A DNA stretch of 64,000 nucleotides from Nocardioides sediminis (GTDB lineage: Bacteria; Actinomycetota; Actinomycetes; Propionibacteriales; Nocardioidaceae): contig NZ_PZYZ01000002.1 in assembly GCF_003047295.1 (NCBI RefSeq), positions 558,001 to 622,000 of the forward strand. The letters are read 5' to 3'. The notes beneath the pieces were generated by a model. The model was not told the DNA's origin. It saw nothing but the letters and a program-made list of their open reading frames with translations, and did not search any database. This document shows, piece by piece, positions 39,509-48,899 of this stretch (its first letter is position 1; each line of letters opens with the position of its first letter). The position numbers and the translations under genes were made by a program.

Positions 39509-42430
39509 TCACCGCCTCCCGGCCGCCGGCCGGAGGCCCAGGATCTCCCGCTCGTGGGCGAAGAAGTACTGCATCACCGGGAGGATGACGGCGCCCGACG
39601 TGCTCACCCCGTGCCCACCGCCCCGGACGAAGGACGTCGCCACCATCCGCGGCCGGTCGAGTGGGGCGGCCGCGGTGAACCACGAGTCCGGCGCCCCGTT
39701 GGGGGCCGACGGGTCCTGTGCCGAGCCCGTCTTGGCGCCGGCCCGCACCGGGAGCGCGGTCAGGATGCTGGCGGTGCCGGACGTCGCGGCCAGCGCCATC
39801 CCGTCGCGGACCGGCCCGAGCCTCTCGGCGTACGGCAGGGGGCGGGGTCGCGGCCACCGGAGCCTGGACCGGTGCGGGCCGTCGCCGTAGGAGAGGCCGA
39901 GGTGGGGCGTGACCACGGCGCCGGTCGCGATGCCGGCGGTCCAGAGCGCGTCCTGCAGCGGCGTCACGGTCAGGTAGCCCTGGCCGATGCCGAGGATCAC
40001 CGTGGAGCCGGGGTACCAGGTGCCGCCGTCGCGGGCGATCGACGCCGGGGTGCCGAGGTAGCCGCTGCTCTCGCCGGGGAGGTCGATGCCAGTCGGCCGG
40101 CCGACCCCCAGGCTCCGCGCCGTGCTGATCATCGGCTCGGCGCCCATCGCCCACGCGAGCTGGTAGAAGTACACGTTGTTGGACGACGCGATCGCCTGCG
40201 GCAGGTTCTCCGCCGGCAGCGGCATCCAGTTGCCGAAGGTGTGGGTGCCCAGCGTCCAGGAGCCGCCGCCGGGCAGCACCTGGGTGGGGGGCACCGTCCC
40301 GTCCCGCATGCTCGCGGCCGCGACCACGAGCTTGAACGTCGACCCGGGCGGCGCGGCCACCTGGGTCACGTGCTCGAGCATCGGGCTGCCGGGGCTGCGG
40401 GACAGCCGGGCGAGCTCCTCGTTGTCCACGGGCGGGCCGAACACCGTGTTGTCGTACGACGGCCGGCTGGCCATCGCGAGGACCTCGCCGTTGCGGGGGT
40501 CCATCACCACCGAGCCGCCGAGGTCCCCGAGGGGCTGTCCCGGCCGGGCGCGCAGCACCGCGTCGAGGCTCCGGGTGAGCTCGCGCTGCAGGCCCAGGTC
40601 GAGGGTGAGCCGCAGGGTGCTCCCGCGCCGGGGCGGGGTGTAGGGGCCCATGGCCATGGGCGTGCCGGCCGGCGTCACGTAGACGCACTGCCGGCCGTCG
40701 GTGCCGCGCAGGATCGGGTCGTAGACCTGCTCGAGCCCCGCGCGACCGACGCCGGCCCCCAGCGGCAGGTCGGGCCAGCGCTCCATCTCCACCGGGGTGG
40801 CCACGCCGGTCCAGCCCAGCACGGGTCCCAGGAGGTCGCCGTGCGGGTAGCGGCGGCGGGTGTCGGGGACGACGAACACCCCGGGCAGCCGGGCGTCACG
40901 GACACGTCGGCCGGCCGCCGTCGGGAGGGAGGCGACGGTGAGGTCGCGGCTCGCGGGGTGCCGACGGAGCTGGCGGCGCAGGCCGCTCTCGGGGCGCGCG
41001 GTCAGCGCGGCGAGAATGGCCACGTCGTCGGGCTCCACCAGCGCCGGCACCACCGCCACCCGGTGGCGCCGGACGTCGAGGGCGAGCGGGATGCCGTGCC
41101 GGTCGGTGATCTCGCCGCGCGCCGCGGGCACCCGGGTGCAGCGCAGCATCTGGGTGAGCGCGGCCTCGCGCAGCTGCGATCCCTGCGCGCTCTGCAGCTG
41201 CCAGGCGAAGCCGACCATGCCGACGAGGAGGGCGGTGACCGTGACGGCGGTCGTGCGCAGCAGCCGGGGTCGTGCGGCGTCCGGCGATCCGTGGCTCCAC
41301 AGGCGGTGGGTCTCCCCGTCGGCGCCCAGTGCCAGCACCAGCCCGAGCGCGGCGATGTGCACGGCGGCCGCTGTGCCGCCCTGGCTGACGAGCGGGAACG
41401 GCACTCCTGCGGTGGGGGCCAGGCCCAGGTTGCAGGCCACCGAGACCGTGACCTCGACGCTGACCAGCGCGGCGAAGCCGGCGGCGGCCAGCCCCGCAGG
41501 CCGGTTGCGTGCCCGGCGGCTCGCGGCGACGGCCCGCCAGACCAGGACCGCCGCGGCGAGGACGGCCAGGGAGCCGGCAAGGATCCCGAACTGCGCGACG
41601 AGGCTGGCGAACGCGAGGTCGGTGTGTCGGTCGGGCAGGTAGAGCCCGACCACCCGGTTCAACGGGTGGTCCGCGCCGCCGGTGAGGCCGCCCCAGGCCA
41701 GGGCGATGTGCATCTGCTGGATCGCCCAGCCGGGCCCGTCGACGTCGGTCGAGCCGCTCAGGAAGGCGTTGAGCCGTTCCTGCTGGTAGGGGTGGAGAAG
41801 GTGCACGACGAACGGCAGCGCGAGCACCGTCGTGGCGAGCACCGGGACGAGCACCTTGAGGGGGATCCTGCCGAGCACGAGCATCGTGAACACGACCGCG
41901 CACAGCACCAGGGTGGTGGAGAGGTCCGGCTGGACGAGGATGAGGGCGATGGGCAGCGCGGCGACGGGGAGGGCGGTCGCCAACCGTCGCGGCCACGACC
42001 GGTCGCTGCCGAGCACCTGGGCCAGCACGAGGAGCAGGCCGAGCTTGGCGAGCTCGGACGGCTGCATGGAGACGGGGCCGATCTCGATCCACCGCTGGGC
42101 CCCGCGGACCGTCATGCCCCCCACGTCGACCGCCACCAGCAGCACCACGCTCAGGAGGTAGCAGCCCCACCCGAGCCACCGCAGGCCCTCCGTGCGCCAC
42201 CGCCGCAGGACGGCGAACAGCACGAGGCCCCCGACGACGACGACGAGCTGGTGCCGGACGGCCGACCGGTCGCCGAGCGCGGCGAGGTTGGCCAGGCCGA
42301 GCCCGACCAGGACCGCGACCGCGCCGACGGCGAGGGGATCGATGAGGGCGGCGACCGGGAGCCCTACCGGCCGGCCGGGCCCGGGACGGGACCGGCGCCC
42401 GCCCAGCAGCCCTCGTTCGACGCTGAGCAT
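39509..42430 (-). CDS. RodA/FtsW (SEDS) and penicillin-binding protein fusion
   Basis: A 973-residue single chain. Residues ~25-400 are a SEDS glycosyltransferase: RWIEIGPVSMQPSELAKL (113-130), LVQPDLSTTL and YLPDRHTDLAFASLVAQFG (H269-D271), with about ten membrane segments. A further membrane helix at ~408-425 precedes a class B PBP: pedestal (EITDRHGIPLALDVRRH), then transpeptidase with STFK (S697), SSNN (S749, N751) and KTG (900-902). All catalytic motifs are kept, so it should make and cross-link glycan strands outside the membrane. These functions normally reside in two interacting proteins (RodA-PBP2, FtsW-FtsI). It follows the 42438-43676 gene by seven bases. Confidence 0.92.
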   Translation of the reverse strand: MLSVERGLLGGRRSRPGPGRPVGLPVAALIDPLAVGAVAVLVGLGLANLAALGDRSAVRHQLVVVVGGLVLFAVLRRWRTEGLRWLGWGCYLLSVVLLVAVDVGGMTVRGAQRWIEIGPVSMQPSELAKLGLLLVLAQVLGSDRSWPRRLATALPVAALPIALILVQPDLSTTLVLCAVVFTMLVLGRIPLKVLVPVLATTVLALPFVVHLLHPYQQERLNAFLSGSTDVDGPGWAIQQMHIALAWGGLTGGADHPLNRVVGLYLPDRHTDLAFASLVAQFGILAGSLAVLAAAVLVWRAVAASRRARNRPAGLAAAGFAALVSVEVTVSVACNLGLAPTAGVPFPLVSQGGTAAAVHIAALGLVLALGADGETHRLWSHGSPDAARPRLLRTTAVTVTALLVGMVGFAWQLQSAQGSQLREAALTQMLRCTRVPAARGEITDRHGIPLALDVRRHRVAVVPALVEPDDVAILAALTARPESGLRRQLRRHPASRDLTVASLPTAAGRRVRDARLPGVFVVPDTRRRYPHGDLLGPVLGWTGVATPVEMERWPDLPLGAGVGRAGLEQVYDPILRGTDGRQCVYVTPAGTPMAMGPYTPPRRGSTLRLTLDLGLQRELTRSLDAVLRARPGQPLGDLGGSVVMDPRNGEVLAMASRPSYDNTVFGPPVDNEELARLSRSPGSPMLEHVTQVAAPPGSTFKLVVAAASMRDGTVPPTQVLPGGGSWTLGTHTFGNWMPLPAENLPQAIASSNNVYFYQLAWAMGAEPMISTARSLGVGRPTGIDLPGESSGYLGTPASIARDGGTWYPGSTVILGIGQGYLTVTPLQDALWTAGIATGAVVTPHLGLSYGDGPHRSRLRWPRPRPLPYAERLGPVRDGMALAATSGTASILTALPVRAGAKTGSAQDPSAPNGAPDSWFTAAAPLDRPRMVATSFVRGGGHGVSTSGAVILPVMQYFFAHEREILGLRPAAGRR

Positions 42431-42437
42431 GGCCCGG

Positions 42438-43676
42438 TCAGCAGCGCAGCGACGAGCCGGCGACCGGCACCGGTGGCGACTGGGCCCGTGCCGGCGCGGT
42501 GGTCAGGGCCACCAGCACGGGGGAGCGACCCTCGGGGACGGGGACGGAGGAGCTGTTGTAGACGCTGGTCCAGCCGGGCTGTGCGGTCACGGTGACCGGC
42601 CCGGACCAGGTGACGGGGCTCTCGCACGAACGCGCCGCTCCCACCCTCCACGCCACCGGCCGGGTCGTCTCTGCGGGGCGGAAGCGGACCGTCACGGTGA
42701 CGGGGCAGGGGGTGCCCGGCGTGCAGGCCGCGGCCCCTGCCACCTCGACGGCCGTGATCGGGCCGGCGCTGCGGCCCGCGAGCGCGGTGACGTCCGGACG
42801 GGGGTCGCGTCGCTGCCGTGCAGCCGGCTCTCCCGAGGACCCGGCCGGGGCGGCCGGCTCGGCCCGCCGGCCGTCGCGGTCGGTCGCGCCGGACGAGCTG
42901 GTCGGTCCGCTGTCCGGGTCACGGAGCACCACGTAGCCGCTGGCGGCGATCGCCGCGGTCAGCAGCACCCCGACGACCAGCAGGCGACGGGTGCGCGACC
43001 GACGGTGGCCCGTGATGCGTCCGCGTCGGGGTGGGCGGCTCGGCCCGGGATGCGCCGGCGCGGCGCGGCGCGGGCCGGGCCGGGACACGGCCGGGGTCGC
43101 GCGCGCGTCGGCCGGGACCGCGACGCTGGCAGCGACGTGGGCGAACGCGCCGACGAGCGCCGCGAGCTGACCGGACACGCGCTGCCGGGCGCCCGTGCCG
43201 AGAGCGGCGGCCAGCGCGCCCTCGAGCTCGCGAGCACTCACGCCCAGGTCCGGTCGCGGGTCCGCGGCCGCCTGCTCCAGCCTGCGCAGCAGCAGCACCT
43301 GCTCGGACGTCGGGTGCGCCGGCAGACGGCGTGCGTTCTCGGCCAGCTCCCCCAGGAGCTCGGTGACCGGGGTGCCCTCCCCGGCCGTGGCACGAGCCAC
43401 CTCCACGTCACCGGACGGGGTGATGGCCACCGACCAGCGGTCGTCCGCCGGGTTGGTCCCGTTGGTCGTGCCGCCCGGGTGGGTGGCGTCGAGCAGCTGC
43501 ACCGCCACGAGGCAGGCCTGCGCGGGAGTCAGCACGACGACGGGCAGCAGCCGCCGGAGCGGCACACCGTGGGCCGAGCTCAGCGCCCGAGGCAGGTCCG
43601 CGGCGGGCTCCTGCTCGGCCGGGCGCTCATCGAGGTCGGAGCCCGTTGTCCCCGGCTCCGAGGTCTCCTGAACCAT
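42438..43676 (-). CDS. Membrane-anchored protein of unknown function
   Basis: A 412-residue protein. Residues 1-~190 are a cytoplasmic helical domain with LTPAQACLVAVQLLDA, SVAITPSGDVEVARA and EQVLLLRRLEQAAADPRPDL; this faintly recalls degenerate kinase-like domains in actinobacterial envelope proteins, but kinase motifs are absent. An Arg/Pro-rich stretch (~198-230) precedes one membrane helix (231-251). Residues 252-412 would be outside the cell, with a beta-rich CTPGTPCPVTVTVRFRP part containing two close cysteines and a further Cys near the end. It is the gene directly upstream of the SEDS-PBP fusion and probably works with it. Confidence 0.7.
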   Translation of the reverse strand: MVQETSEPGTTGSDLDERPAEQEPAADLPRALSSAHGVPLRRLLPVVVLTPAQACLVAVQLLDATHPGGTTNGTNPADDRWSVAITPSGDVEVARATAGEGTPVTELLGELAENARRLPAHPTSEQVLLLRRLEQAAADPRPDLGVSARELEGALAAALGTGARQRVSGQLAALVGAFAHVAASVAVPADARATPAVSRPGPRRAAPAHPGPSRPPRRGRITGHRRSRTRRLLVVGVLLTAAIAASGYVVLRDPDSGPTSSSGATDRDGRRAEPAAPAGSSGEPAARQRRDPRPDVTALAGRSAGPITAVEVAGAAACTPGTPCPVTVTVRFRPAETTRPVAWRVGAARSCESPVTWSGPVTVTAQPGWTSVYNSSSVPVPEGRSPVLVALTTAPARAQSPPVPVAGSSLRC

Positions 43677-43835
43677 ACGATCCCCCGTTCCTGCACACTG
43701 ACGAGGTGCGGCGGGCCACGCATGACCGTGGAGCTGCGTGGCCAGTCCCAGTGTGGGACGCCCCCGCCGCCCCTGACAGGGTCCTTGGACCCGATTGCCG
43801 CGACGGGCCCACGCCGTCGTCCGGCCGGGACGACC

Positions 43836-44750
43836 TCAGCGGTGCGCGGCCCGGACCCAAGGGTCGTCGACGGCCTCGGCGAGCCACCCGAGGTCGCTCG
43901 TCGCGACCACGGGGTTGCGCAACGTCCCGACCTCGTCCACGCCGATCTCCACGACGTCGCCGGGCAGCAGGGTGAGGTCGAGCCCGGGCACGACGCCGGT
44001 GCCCGTCGCCAGGACAGCGCCGTCGGGCAACGTGAGGGCGCGCCGCAGGTGGTCCACCAGGTCGGCGAGCCGGCGGTGCATCCGCGCGGTGCTCGTCCGG
44101 TCCTCCCACAGCGTGGTCCCGTCGCGGAGCACGCGGACGCGGATCCCGAGCGCCTGTGGCTCGGGCACCTCCCACGCAGGGCGGACACCGGGGGAGAGGG
44201 CGCACGAGCCGTCGTACACCTTGGCCTGCGGCAGGTAGAGCGGGTTGGCGCCCTCGATGTCGCGCGAGGACACGTCGTTGCAGACCGCGTAGCCCAGGAC
44301 CTCGCCCGCAGCCGTGACGAGCATCGCGAGCTCCGGCTCGGGCACGGTGACCTCGCTGTCGGGCCGCACCCCGATCGGCTCGCCGTCGGTGACCACCCGC
44401 CACGCGGGGGCCTTGAAGAACAGCTCGGGCCGCGCGGCGTCGTACACCCGGGCGTAGACGTCCTGCGACGCGGTGGTCTCCTCGATCCGCGCGTCCATCG
44501 AGCGCTCGTAGGTCACGCCGGCGGCCCAGACCTCGGTCCGGCCGTCGACCGGCGGGAGCAGCAGCACGTCGTCGACCGCGCAGGCGTCGGCGAGCACCGC
44601 CCGCGAGGCCAGGTCGTGCACCTCGGCCACCTCCGCCCGGAGCAGCTCGGCGAAGGACGAGACGCCCGGGAGGGGCGCCACCGTCCCGCGCTCGAGCGTG
44701 CCGACGCGCGGTTGCGGTGCGTTCGGCTCGACGTAGCGGACCAGGTGCAT
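43836..44750 (-). CDS. Fumarylacetoacetate hydrolase family protein
   Basis: A 304-residue FAH-fold enzyme. It shows VWAAGVTYERSMDAR, PELFFKAPAWRVV, VPEPELAMLVTAAGEVLGYAVCNDVSSRDIEG (metal Glu/Asp set) and a final LLPGDVVEIGVDEVGTLRNPV. The family includes hydrolases, decarboxylases and dehydratases of keto or hydroxy acids, such as 2-keto-3-deoxy sugar acid enzymes. The ATG at 44750 is the family-like start. It follows the CoA-transferase gene by 13 bases, the last gene of the TctABC-linked run. Confidence 0.88.
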   Translation of the reverse strand: MHLVRYVEPNAPQPRVGTLERGTVAPLPGVSSFAELLRAEVAEVHDLASRAVLADACAVDDVLLLPPVDGRTEVWAAGVTYERSMDARIEETTASQDVYARVYDAARPELFFKAPAWRVVTDGEPIGVRPDSEVTVPEPELAMLVTAAGEVLGYAVCNDVSSRDIEGANPLYLPQAKVYDGSCALSPGVRPAWEVPEPQALGIRVRVLRDGTTLWEDRTSTARMHRRLADLVDHLRRALTLPDGAVLATGTGVVPGLDLTLLPGDVVEIGVDEVGTLRNPVVATSDLGWLAEAVDDPWVRAAHR

Positions 44751-44763
44751 GGGTGGCCTCTCG

Positions 44764-46011
44764 TCAGCTGCCGGTCGGGGCGGAGGTCGAGGTCGCCGTC
44801 CGGTCGGTGGCCCACGCACGTACGACGTCGTCGTGCTCGCCGAGCAGGGGCGGGTGGGTGTGGTCGGACCGGCCGGCCGGCTCGCCGTCCGTCGTCTCCA
44901 GACGGAGCGGGGGACCGGGGAGCTGCACCCGTCCGAGCGTGGGATGCTCCACGTCGACGAGCAGGCCTTGGCTCAGTGCCTGGTCCCAGGTGTAGACCTC
45001 GTCGAGCGTGCGGATCCGGCCCGCCGGGATCCCCGCCTCGTCGAGCCGGGCGAGCCACGTGTCGGCGGGGGCCGTCGCGAGGCGCTCCTCGATGGCCTCG
45101 ACCAGCTCCGGCCGGTGCTCGACGCGCAGCCGCGGTGTGGTGAACTGGGGATCGTCGGGGTCGAGGCCCAGCAACGTGGCGAAGGTCCGCCACTGCTGGT
45201 CGTTGCCCACGGCGGCCTGGATCATGCCGTCGGCAGCGCGGAACGAGCCGTACGGCGCGATCGCGGGGTGGTGGTTGCCGCTCGCCCGCGGCACCTCGCC
45301 GGCCACCGTCCACCGCGTCCCCTGGAAGGCGTGGACGCCGACGACGGACGCCAGCAGGGAGGTGCGGACCACGGTCCCGCGCCCGGTCCGCGCACGCGCG
45401 GCGAGGGCGCTCGCCACGCCGAACGCGCCGTTCATGCCCGCGAGCAGGTCGGCGATCGGCACGCCGACCTTCGTGGGGTGCTCGGGGTCCGGTCCGGTCA
45501 GGGACATCAGGCCGCCCTCGCCCTGGGCGATCTGGTCGTAGCCCGCACGGCCCCCCTCGGGGCCGTCGTGCCCGAAGCCGCTGATGGAGAGCACCACGAG
45601 GCGCGGGTTGATCTCCGCCAGGCGGGAGACGGGGAAGCCGAGCCGGTCGAGCACCCCCGGGCGGAAGTTCTCGACCAGGACGTCGGCCCGGGCCACCAGG
45701 TCCGCCAGCGTCGCCGCGTCGTCCGGTGCCTTGAGGTCGAGCCGGACGGACTCCTTGTTGCGGTTGGCGCACAGGTAGTAGGTCGACACCGGGTCGTCGC
45801 CCGGCCCCACGAAGGGCGGGCCCCACCCGCGGGAGTCGTCACCGGTCGGAGTCTCGACCTTGATGACCCGGGCGCCCATGTCGGCCAGCATCATCGCGGC
45901 GTGCGGACCCGCCAGGGCCCGGGAGAGGTCGAGCACCACCGTCCCGGCGAGCGGGCCGCCGGGTACGTCGCCGACCGGGTCGCCGGGCACGCCTCCGTCC
46001 AGGCCGTTCAC
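44764..46011 (-). CDS. Class III CoA-transferase (CaiB/BaiF)
   Basis: A 415-residue family III CoA-transferase. It has LAGTVVLDLSRALAGPHAAMMLADMGARVIK, NRNKESVRLDLK, VENFRPGVLDRLGF and GYDQIAQGEGGLMSLTG, whose Asp is the expected acyl-anhydride residue. It moves CoA between succinyl-CoA or another donor and an incoming acid. GTG at 46011 in a GTGA overlap with the enoyl-CoA hydratase. A second, different copy lies at 50341-51645. Confidence 0.9.
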   Translation of the reverse strand: MNGLDGGVPGDPVGDVPGGPLAGTVVLDLSRALAGPHAAMMLADMGARVIKVETPTGDDSRGWGPPFVGPGDDPVSTYYLCANRNKESVRLDLKAPDDAATLADLVARADVLVENFRPGVLDRLGFPVSRLAEINPRLVVLSISGFGHDGPEGGRAGYDQIAQGEGGLMSLTGPDPEHPTKVGVPIADLLAGMNGAFGVASALAARARTGRGTVVRTSLLASVVGVHAFQGTRWTVAGEVPRASGNHHPAIAPYGSFRAADGMIQAAVGNDQQWRTFATLLGLDPDDPQFTTPRLRVEHRPELVEAIEERLATAPADTWLARLDEAGIPAGRIRTLDEVYTWDQALSQGLLVDVEHPTLGRVQLPGPPLRLETTDGEPAGRSDHTHPPLLGEHDDVVRAWATDRTATSTSAPTGS

Positions 46012-46787
46012 CGGCCTTCCCACGCCACCGGCTCCTTGCTGGCGAAGGCGGCGACTGCCCGCTGGAAGTCCTTGCTTCCGAACGCCCGGGCGACGATGTC
46101 GTCCCCGTCGGGGATGCTCGCCCGCCGGAACCGGCGGACGGCCTCCTTGGCCGCCCACATGGAGATCGGTGCGTGCCCGAGGAGGGTCTGCACGACCGCA
46201 TCGGTCGCCGACTCCAGCTCGTCCTCCCCGCACAGCTCGGCGACGAACCCGGACGCGTGCGCCTCCTCGCCCGTGAGGAGCCGCGCGCGGAGCAGGAGGT
46301 CGAGCGCGACGGAAGGACCCACCTGCTGGAGCAGGATCGAGTAGTTGTTCATCGACAGGCAGTTGCCGAGCGTGCGGGCGATGGGGAGCCCGAACCGCGC
46401 CGAGGGGGTCGCGACCCGGAGGTCGCACACGCTCGCCAGGCCCAGCCCGCCGCCGACGCAGAAGCCGCGGATCGCGGCCACGGTCGGGACGTCGACGTCC
46501 TCGAGGCGGTTGGTGATGCGCGTGATCTTCTCCTCGTACGCGACACCGTCCTCGCCCTTGTCGAAGTCCGCGAACTGACCGATGTCGGTGCCGGCGATGA
46601 AGGCCTTGTCGCTGCTGCTGCGCAGCACCAGGACCCTGACGTCGGCGTCGGCGTCGGCGCGTTCGCAGGCGTCGTACAAGCCCTCGTACATCTCCCAGGT
46701 CATCGCGTTGCGCTGGCGCGCGCGGTTGAAGGTGACGGTCAGGACGGGGCCGTCCTGGTCGACGAGCAGCTGCGGGGCGTCGGTCAT
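46008..46787 (-). CDS. Enoyl-CoA hydratase/isomerase
   Basis: A 259-residue crotonase-fold protein. It has TFNRARQRNAMTWEMYEGL, SSDKAFIAGTDIGQF (first oxyanion strand), GFCVGGGLGLASVCDLRVAT (second), and an intact C-terminal helix set. The Glu pair of classical hydratases is not obvious: the position after GPSVALDLLL carries other residues, so isomerase or lyase chemistry is possible. GGAGG precedes the ATG at 46787. It lies between the CoA-transferase and the TctA gene. Confidence 0.88.
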   Translation of the reverse strand: MTDAPQLLVDQDGPVLTVTFNRARQRNAMTWEMYEGLYDACERADADADVRVLVLRSSSDKAFIAGTDIGQFADFDKGEDGVAYEEKITRITNRLEDVDVPTVAAIRGFCVGGGLGLASVCDLRVATPSARFGLPIARTLGNCLSMNNYSILLQQVGPSVALDLLLRARLLTGEEAHASGFVAELCGEDELESATDAVVQTLLGHAPISMWAAKEAVRRFRRASIPDGDDIVARAFGSKDFQRAVAAFASKEPVAWEGR

Positions 46788-46793
46788 GGGTCA

Positions 46794-48311
46794 CTACCTC
46801 CGGGGGGTGAGGTCGGACTCCTGCGCGGCGGCTGCACGCCGGTCACGCAGGAGGCGGGAGAAGATGGTCGGTGCGACCACCTGGAGCAGGGCCAGCACCA
46901 GCACGGTGAGGGCGATGGGCCGGTCGAGCAGGATCGCCAGGCTGCCGTCGCCGAGGGCCGAGGTCTGCACGAGTGCCTTCTCGAACAACGGACCGAGCAC
47001 CAGGCCGAGCACGAGGGGCGCCATGGGGAAGTCCAGCCGCTTCATGCCGTAGCCGATGATCCCGAAGACGAGCACGACCCAGACGCTGAACATGCTGTTG
47101 GTGATCGAGTAGGCGCCCACGAAGCTGGTGAGCAGGATCAGCGGGTACATGTAGCCGTAGGGGACGCGCAGGATCTGGGCGAAGACCGGCGCCAGCGGCA
47201 GGTTCAGCGCCAGCAGGATCACGTTGCCGATGAAGAACGACGCGATCAGGCCCCACACCAGGTCGGGCTGCTCGTCGAAGAGCAGGGGACCGGGCCGGAT
47301 GCCGTTCATCAGGAACGCGCCGAGCAGCACCGCCGTGGTGGCACCGCCCGGGATGCCCAGGGTGAGCGTCGGCACGAAGTTGGCGTTGGCGGCGGCGTTG
47401 TTGGCGCTCTCCGGCGCTGCCACGCCCTCGATCGCGCCCCGGCCGAACTCGTCCTTGCTCTTGGAGACGTTCTTCTCGATGCCGTAGGCCATGAACGAGG
47501 CCAGCGTCGAGCCCGCACCGGGCAGCACACCGAACGCGAACCCGAGGAAGCTGCCCCTCAGGATGGCGCCGCGGGACCGCATGATGTCGGCCTTGGTGAT
47601 CATCAGCTCCCGGAAGCCGGCCCGGATGGGCCTGGCGGCACCCTCGTGGATCTGGTTGAGGACCTCGCCGACCGCGAACAGGCCGATCATCACCTCGACG
47701 AACGGGATGCCCGACAGCAGGTAGATGGAGTCGAACGTGTAGCGGGCGACGCCGGTGCCGGTGTCCACGCCGACGCAGGCGATGAGCAGTCCGACCAGCG
47801 CCATGAGCAGGCCCAGCACGCGGTTGTCGCCGGCGAAGCTGATGATGGTGGCGAGGCCCAGGACCATCACCGCCATCATCTCCGGTGGCCCGAACCGCAG
47901 CGCGAACTCCGCGAACGGCGGGGCCAGCAGGATCAGCAGGAGGAGCGAGATGATCGCGGCGACGAACGAGCCGATCGCGGCGATCGACAGCGCCGCACCG
48001 GCACGCCCGCGACGCGCCATCTGGTAGCCGTCCAGGGTGGTCACCACGCTGGCTGCCTCGCCCGGTGTGGAGATCAGGACGGAGGTGATCGTCCCGCCGT
48101 ACTGCGAGCCGTAGTAGATGCCGGCGAGCATGATCAGCGCGGTGACCGGCTCGAACGCGAGGGTCAGGGGCAGCAGCACCGCGACACCGGTCGTGGAGCC
48201 GAGACCGGGGAGCACTCCGATGACGGTGCCGACGAAGACGCCGACGAAGCACCAGAAGAGGTTCTCGGGGGTGAGGGCCGTCTGGAAGCCCAGCATGAGG
48301 TTGTCGAGCAC
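46794..48311 (-). CDS. tctA: TctA-like tripartite tricarboxylate transporter, large subunit
   Basis: A 505-residue membrane protein of the TctA family with about 11-12 segments. It has NLFWCFVGVFVGTVIGVLPGLGSTTGVAVLLP, YGSQYGGTITSVLISTPGEAASVVTTLDGY, GALLMALVGLLIACVGVD-like and LGIPGGATTAVLLGAFLMNG, the paired GxPG motifs. With TctB and TctC it imports a carboxylate by ion symport. GTG at 48311, three bases after the TctB stop. Confidence 0.93.
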   Translation of the reverse strand: MLDNLMLGFQTALTPENLFWCFVGVFVGTVIGVLPGLGSTTGVAVLLPLTLAFEPVTALIMLAGIYYGSQYGGTITSVLISTPGEAASVVTTLDGYQMARRGRAGAALSIAAIGSFVAAIISLLLLILLAPPFAEFALRFGPPEMMAVMVLGLATIISFAGDNRVLGLLMALVGLLIACVGVDTGTGVARYTFDSIYLLSGIPFVEVMIGLFAVGEVLNQIHEGAARPIRAGFRELMITKADIMRSRGAILRGSFLGFAFGVLPGAGSTLASFMAYGIEKNVSKSKDEFGRGAIEGVAAPESANNAAANANFVPTLTLGIPGGATTAVLLGAFLMNGIRPGPLLFDEQPDLVWGLIASFFIGNVILLALNLPLAPVFAQILRVPYGYMYPLILLTSFVGAYSITNSMFSVWVVLVFGIIGYGMKRLDFPMAPLVLGLVLGPLFEKALVQTSALGDGSLAILLDRPIALTVLVLALLQVVAPTIFSRLLRDRRAAAAQESDLTPRR

Positions 48312-48314
48312 GGG

Positions 48315-48899
48315 TCAGCCTCCGATCCCGATCAGGCCGGTGGGCAGGGGAACCTCGAGGAAGACCGCGAAGACGAAGTAGACGACGGCGATGGACGTGG
48401 CGGTGATGGCGAGGGACGAGAGCCACGGCCGCCGCTCCACCACGATCGAGGCGAACAGGCCGAAGAGCCCCAAGGACCCGAGCAGCCCGAGGAGCGGGAC
48501 GAGGAGGAGGGCGACGACCAGCGCGACCGTCACCATCTGCAGCTGACGCATCCGCTGGGCGGCCGTCCGGCCGAAGATGTCGAGCCCGGACCCGTCGTCG
48601 GCGTCCACGTCCCCGGGGCCGCCCGGGACCGGGGCGTCACCGACCACCGACTGGGCGACCTCGGCCAGGCCGTGGTCCCGGCGGGCGCGGTGCCCGAGGA
48701 GGGTGAGGACCAGCATCGTGCCCGAGATCAGCGCGATGAGTCCGCCGAGGATCGCGGGCACGAGGCCCGGGCCGACGCGGTTGCCCTCGTTGAGGAGGTC
48801 GTACTCGAAGGCCATCACGAAGGCGTAGCCGCCGACCGCGGCGAGGAGGCCGTACGCGACGGCCTCCTCGACCGCGATGCGGCGTTGCGACGTGGTCAC
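48315..48899 (-). CDS. tctB: TctB-like small membrane subunit
   Basis: A 194-residue protein with four hydrophobic segments (VAYGLLAAVGGYAFVMAF, LVPAILGGLIALISGTMLVL, VTVALVVALLLVPLLGLLG, ATSIAVVYFVFAVFLEVPLPTGL). The hydrophilic loop between segments two and three is ~50 residues and acidic. It matches TctB in size and layout. GTG at 48899 overlaps the TctC stop. Confidence 0.88.
   Translation of the reverse strand: MTTSQRRIAVEEAVAYGLLAAVGGYAFVMAFEYDLLNEGNRVGPGLVPAILGGLIALISGTMLVLTLLGHRARRDHGLAEVAQSVVGDAPVPGGPGDVDADDGSGLDIFGRTAAQRMRQLQMVTVALVVALLLVPLLGLLGSLGLFGLFASIVVERRPWLSSLAITATSIAVVYFVFAVFLEVPLPTGLIGIGG

Noticed and set aside
39368-42595. 1075-codon plus-strand frame
   Set aside because: Antisense to the SEDS-PBP fusion, whose catalytic motifs are intact. 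The predicted protein is Gly/Arg/His-rich without domains.
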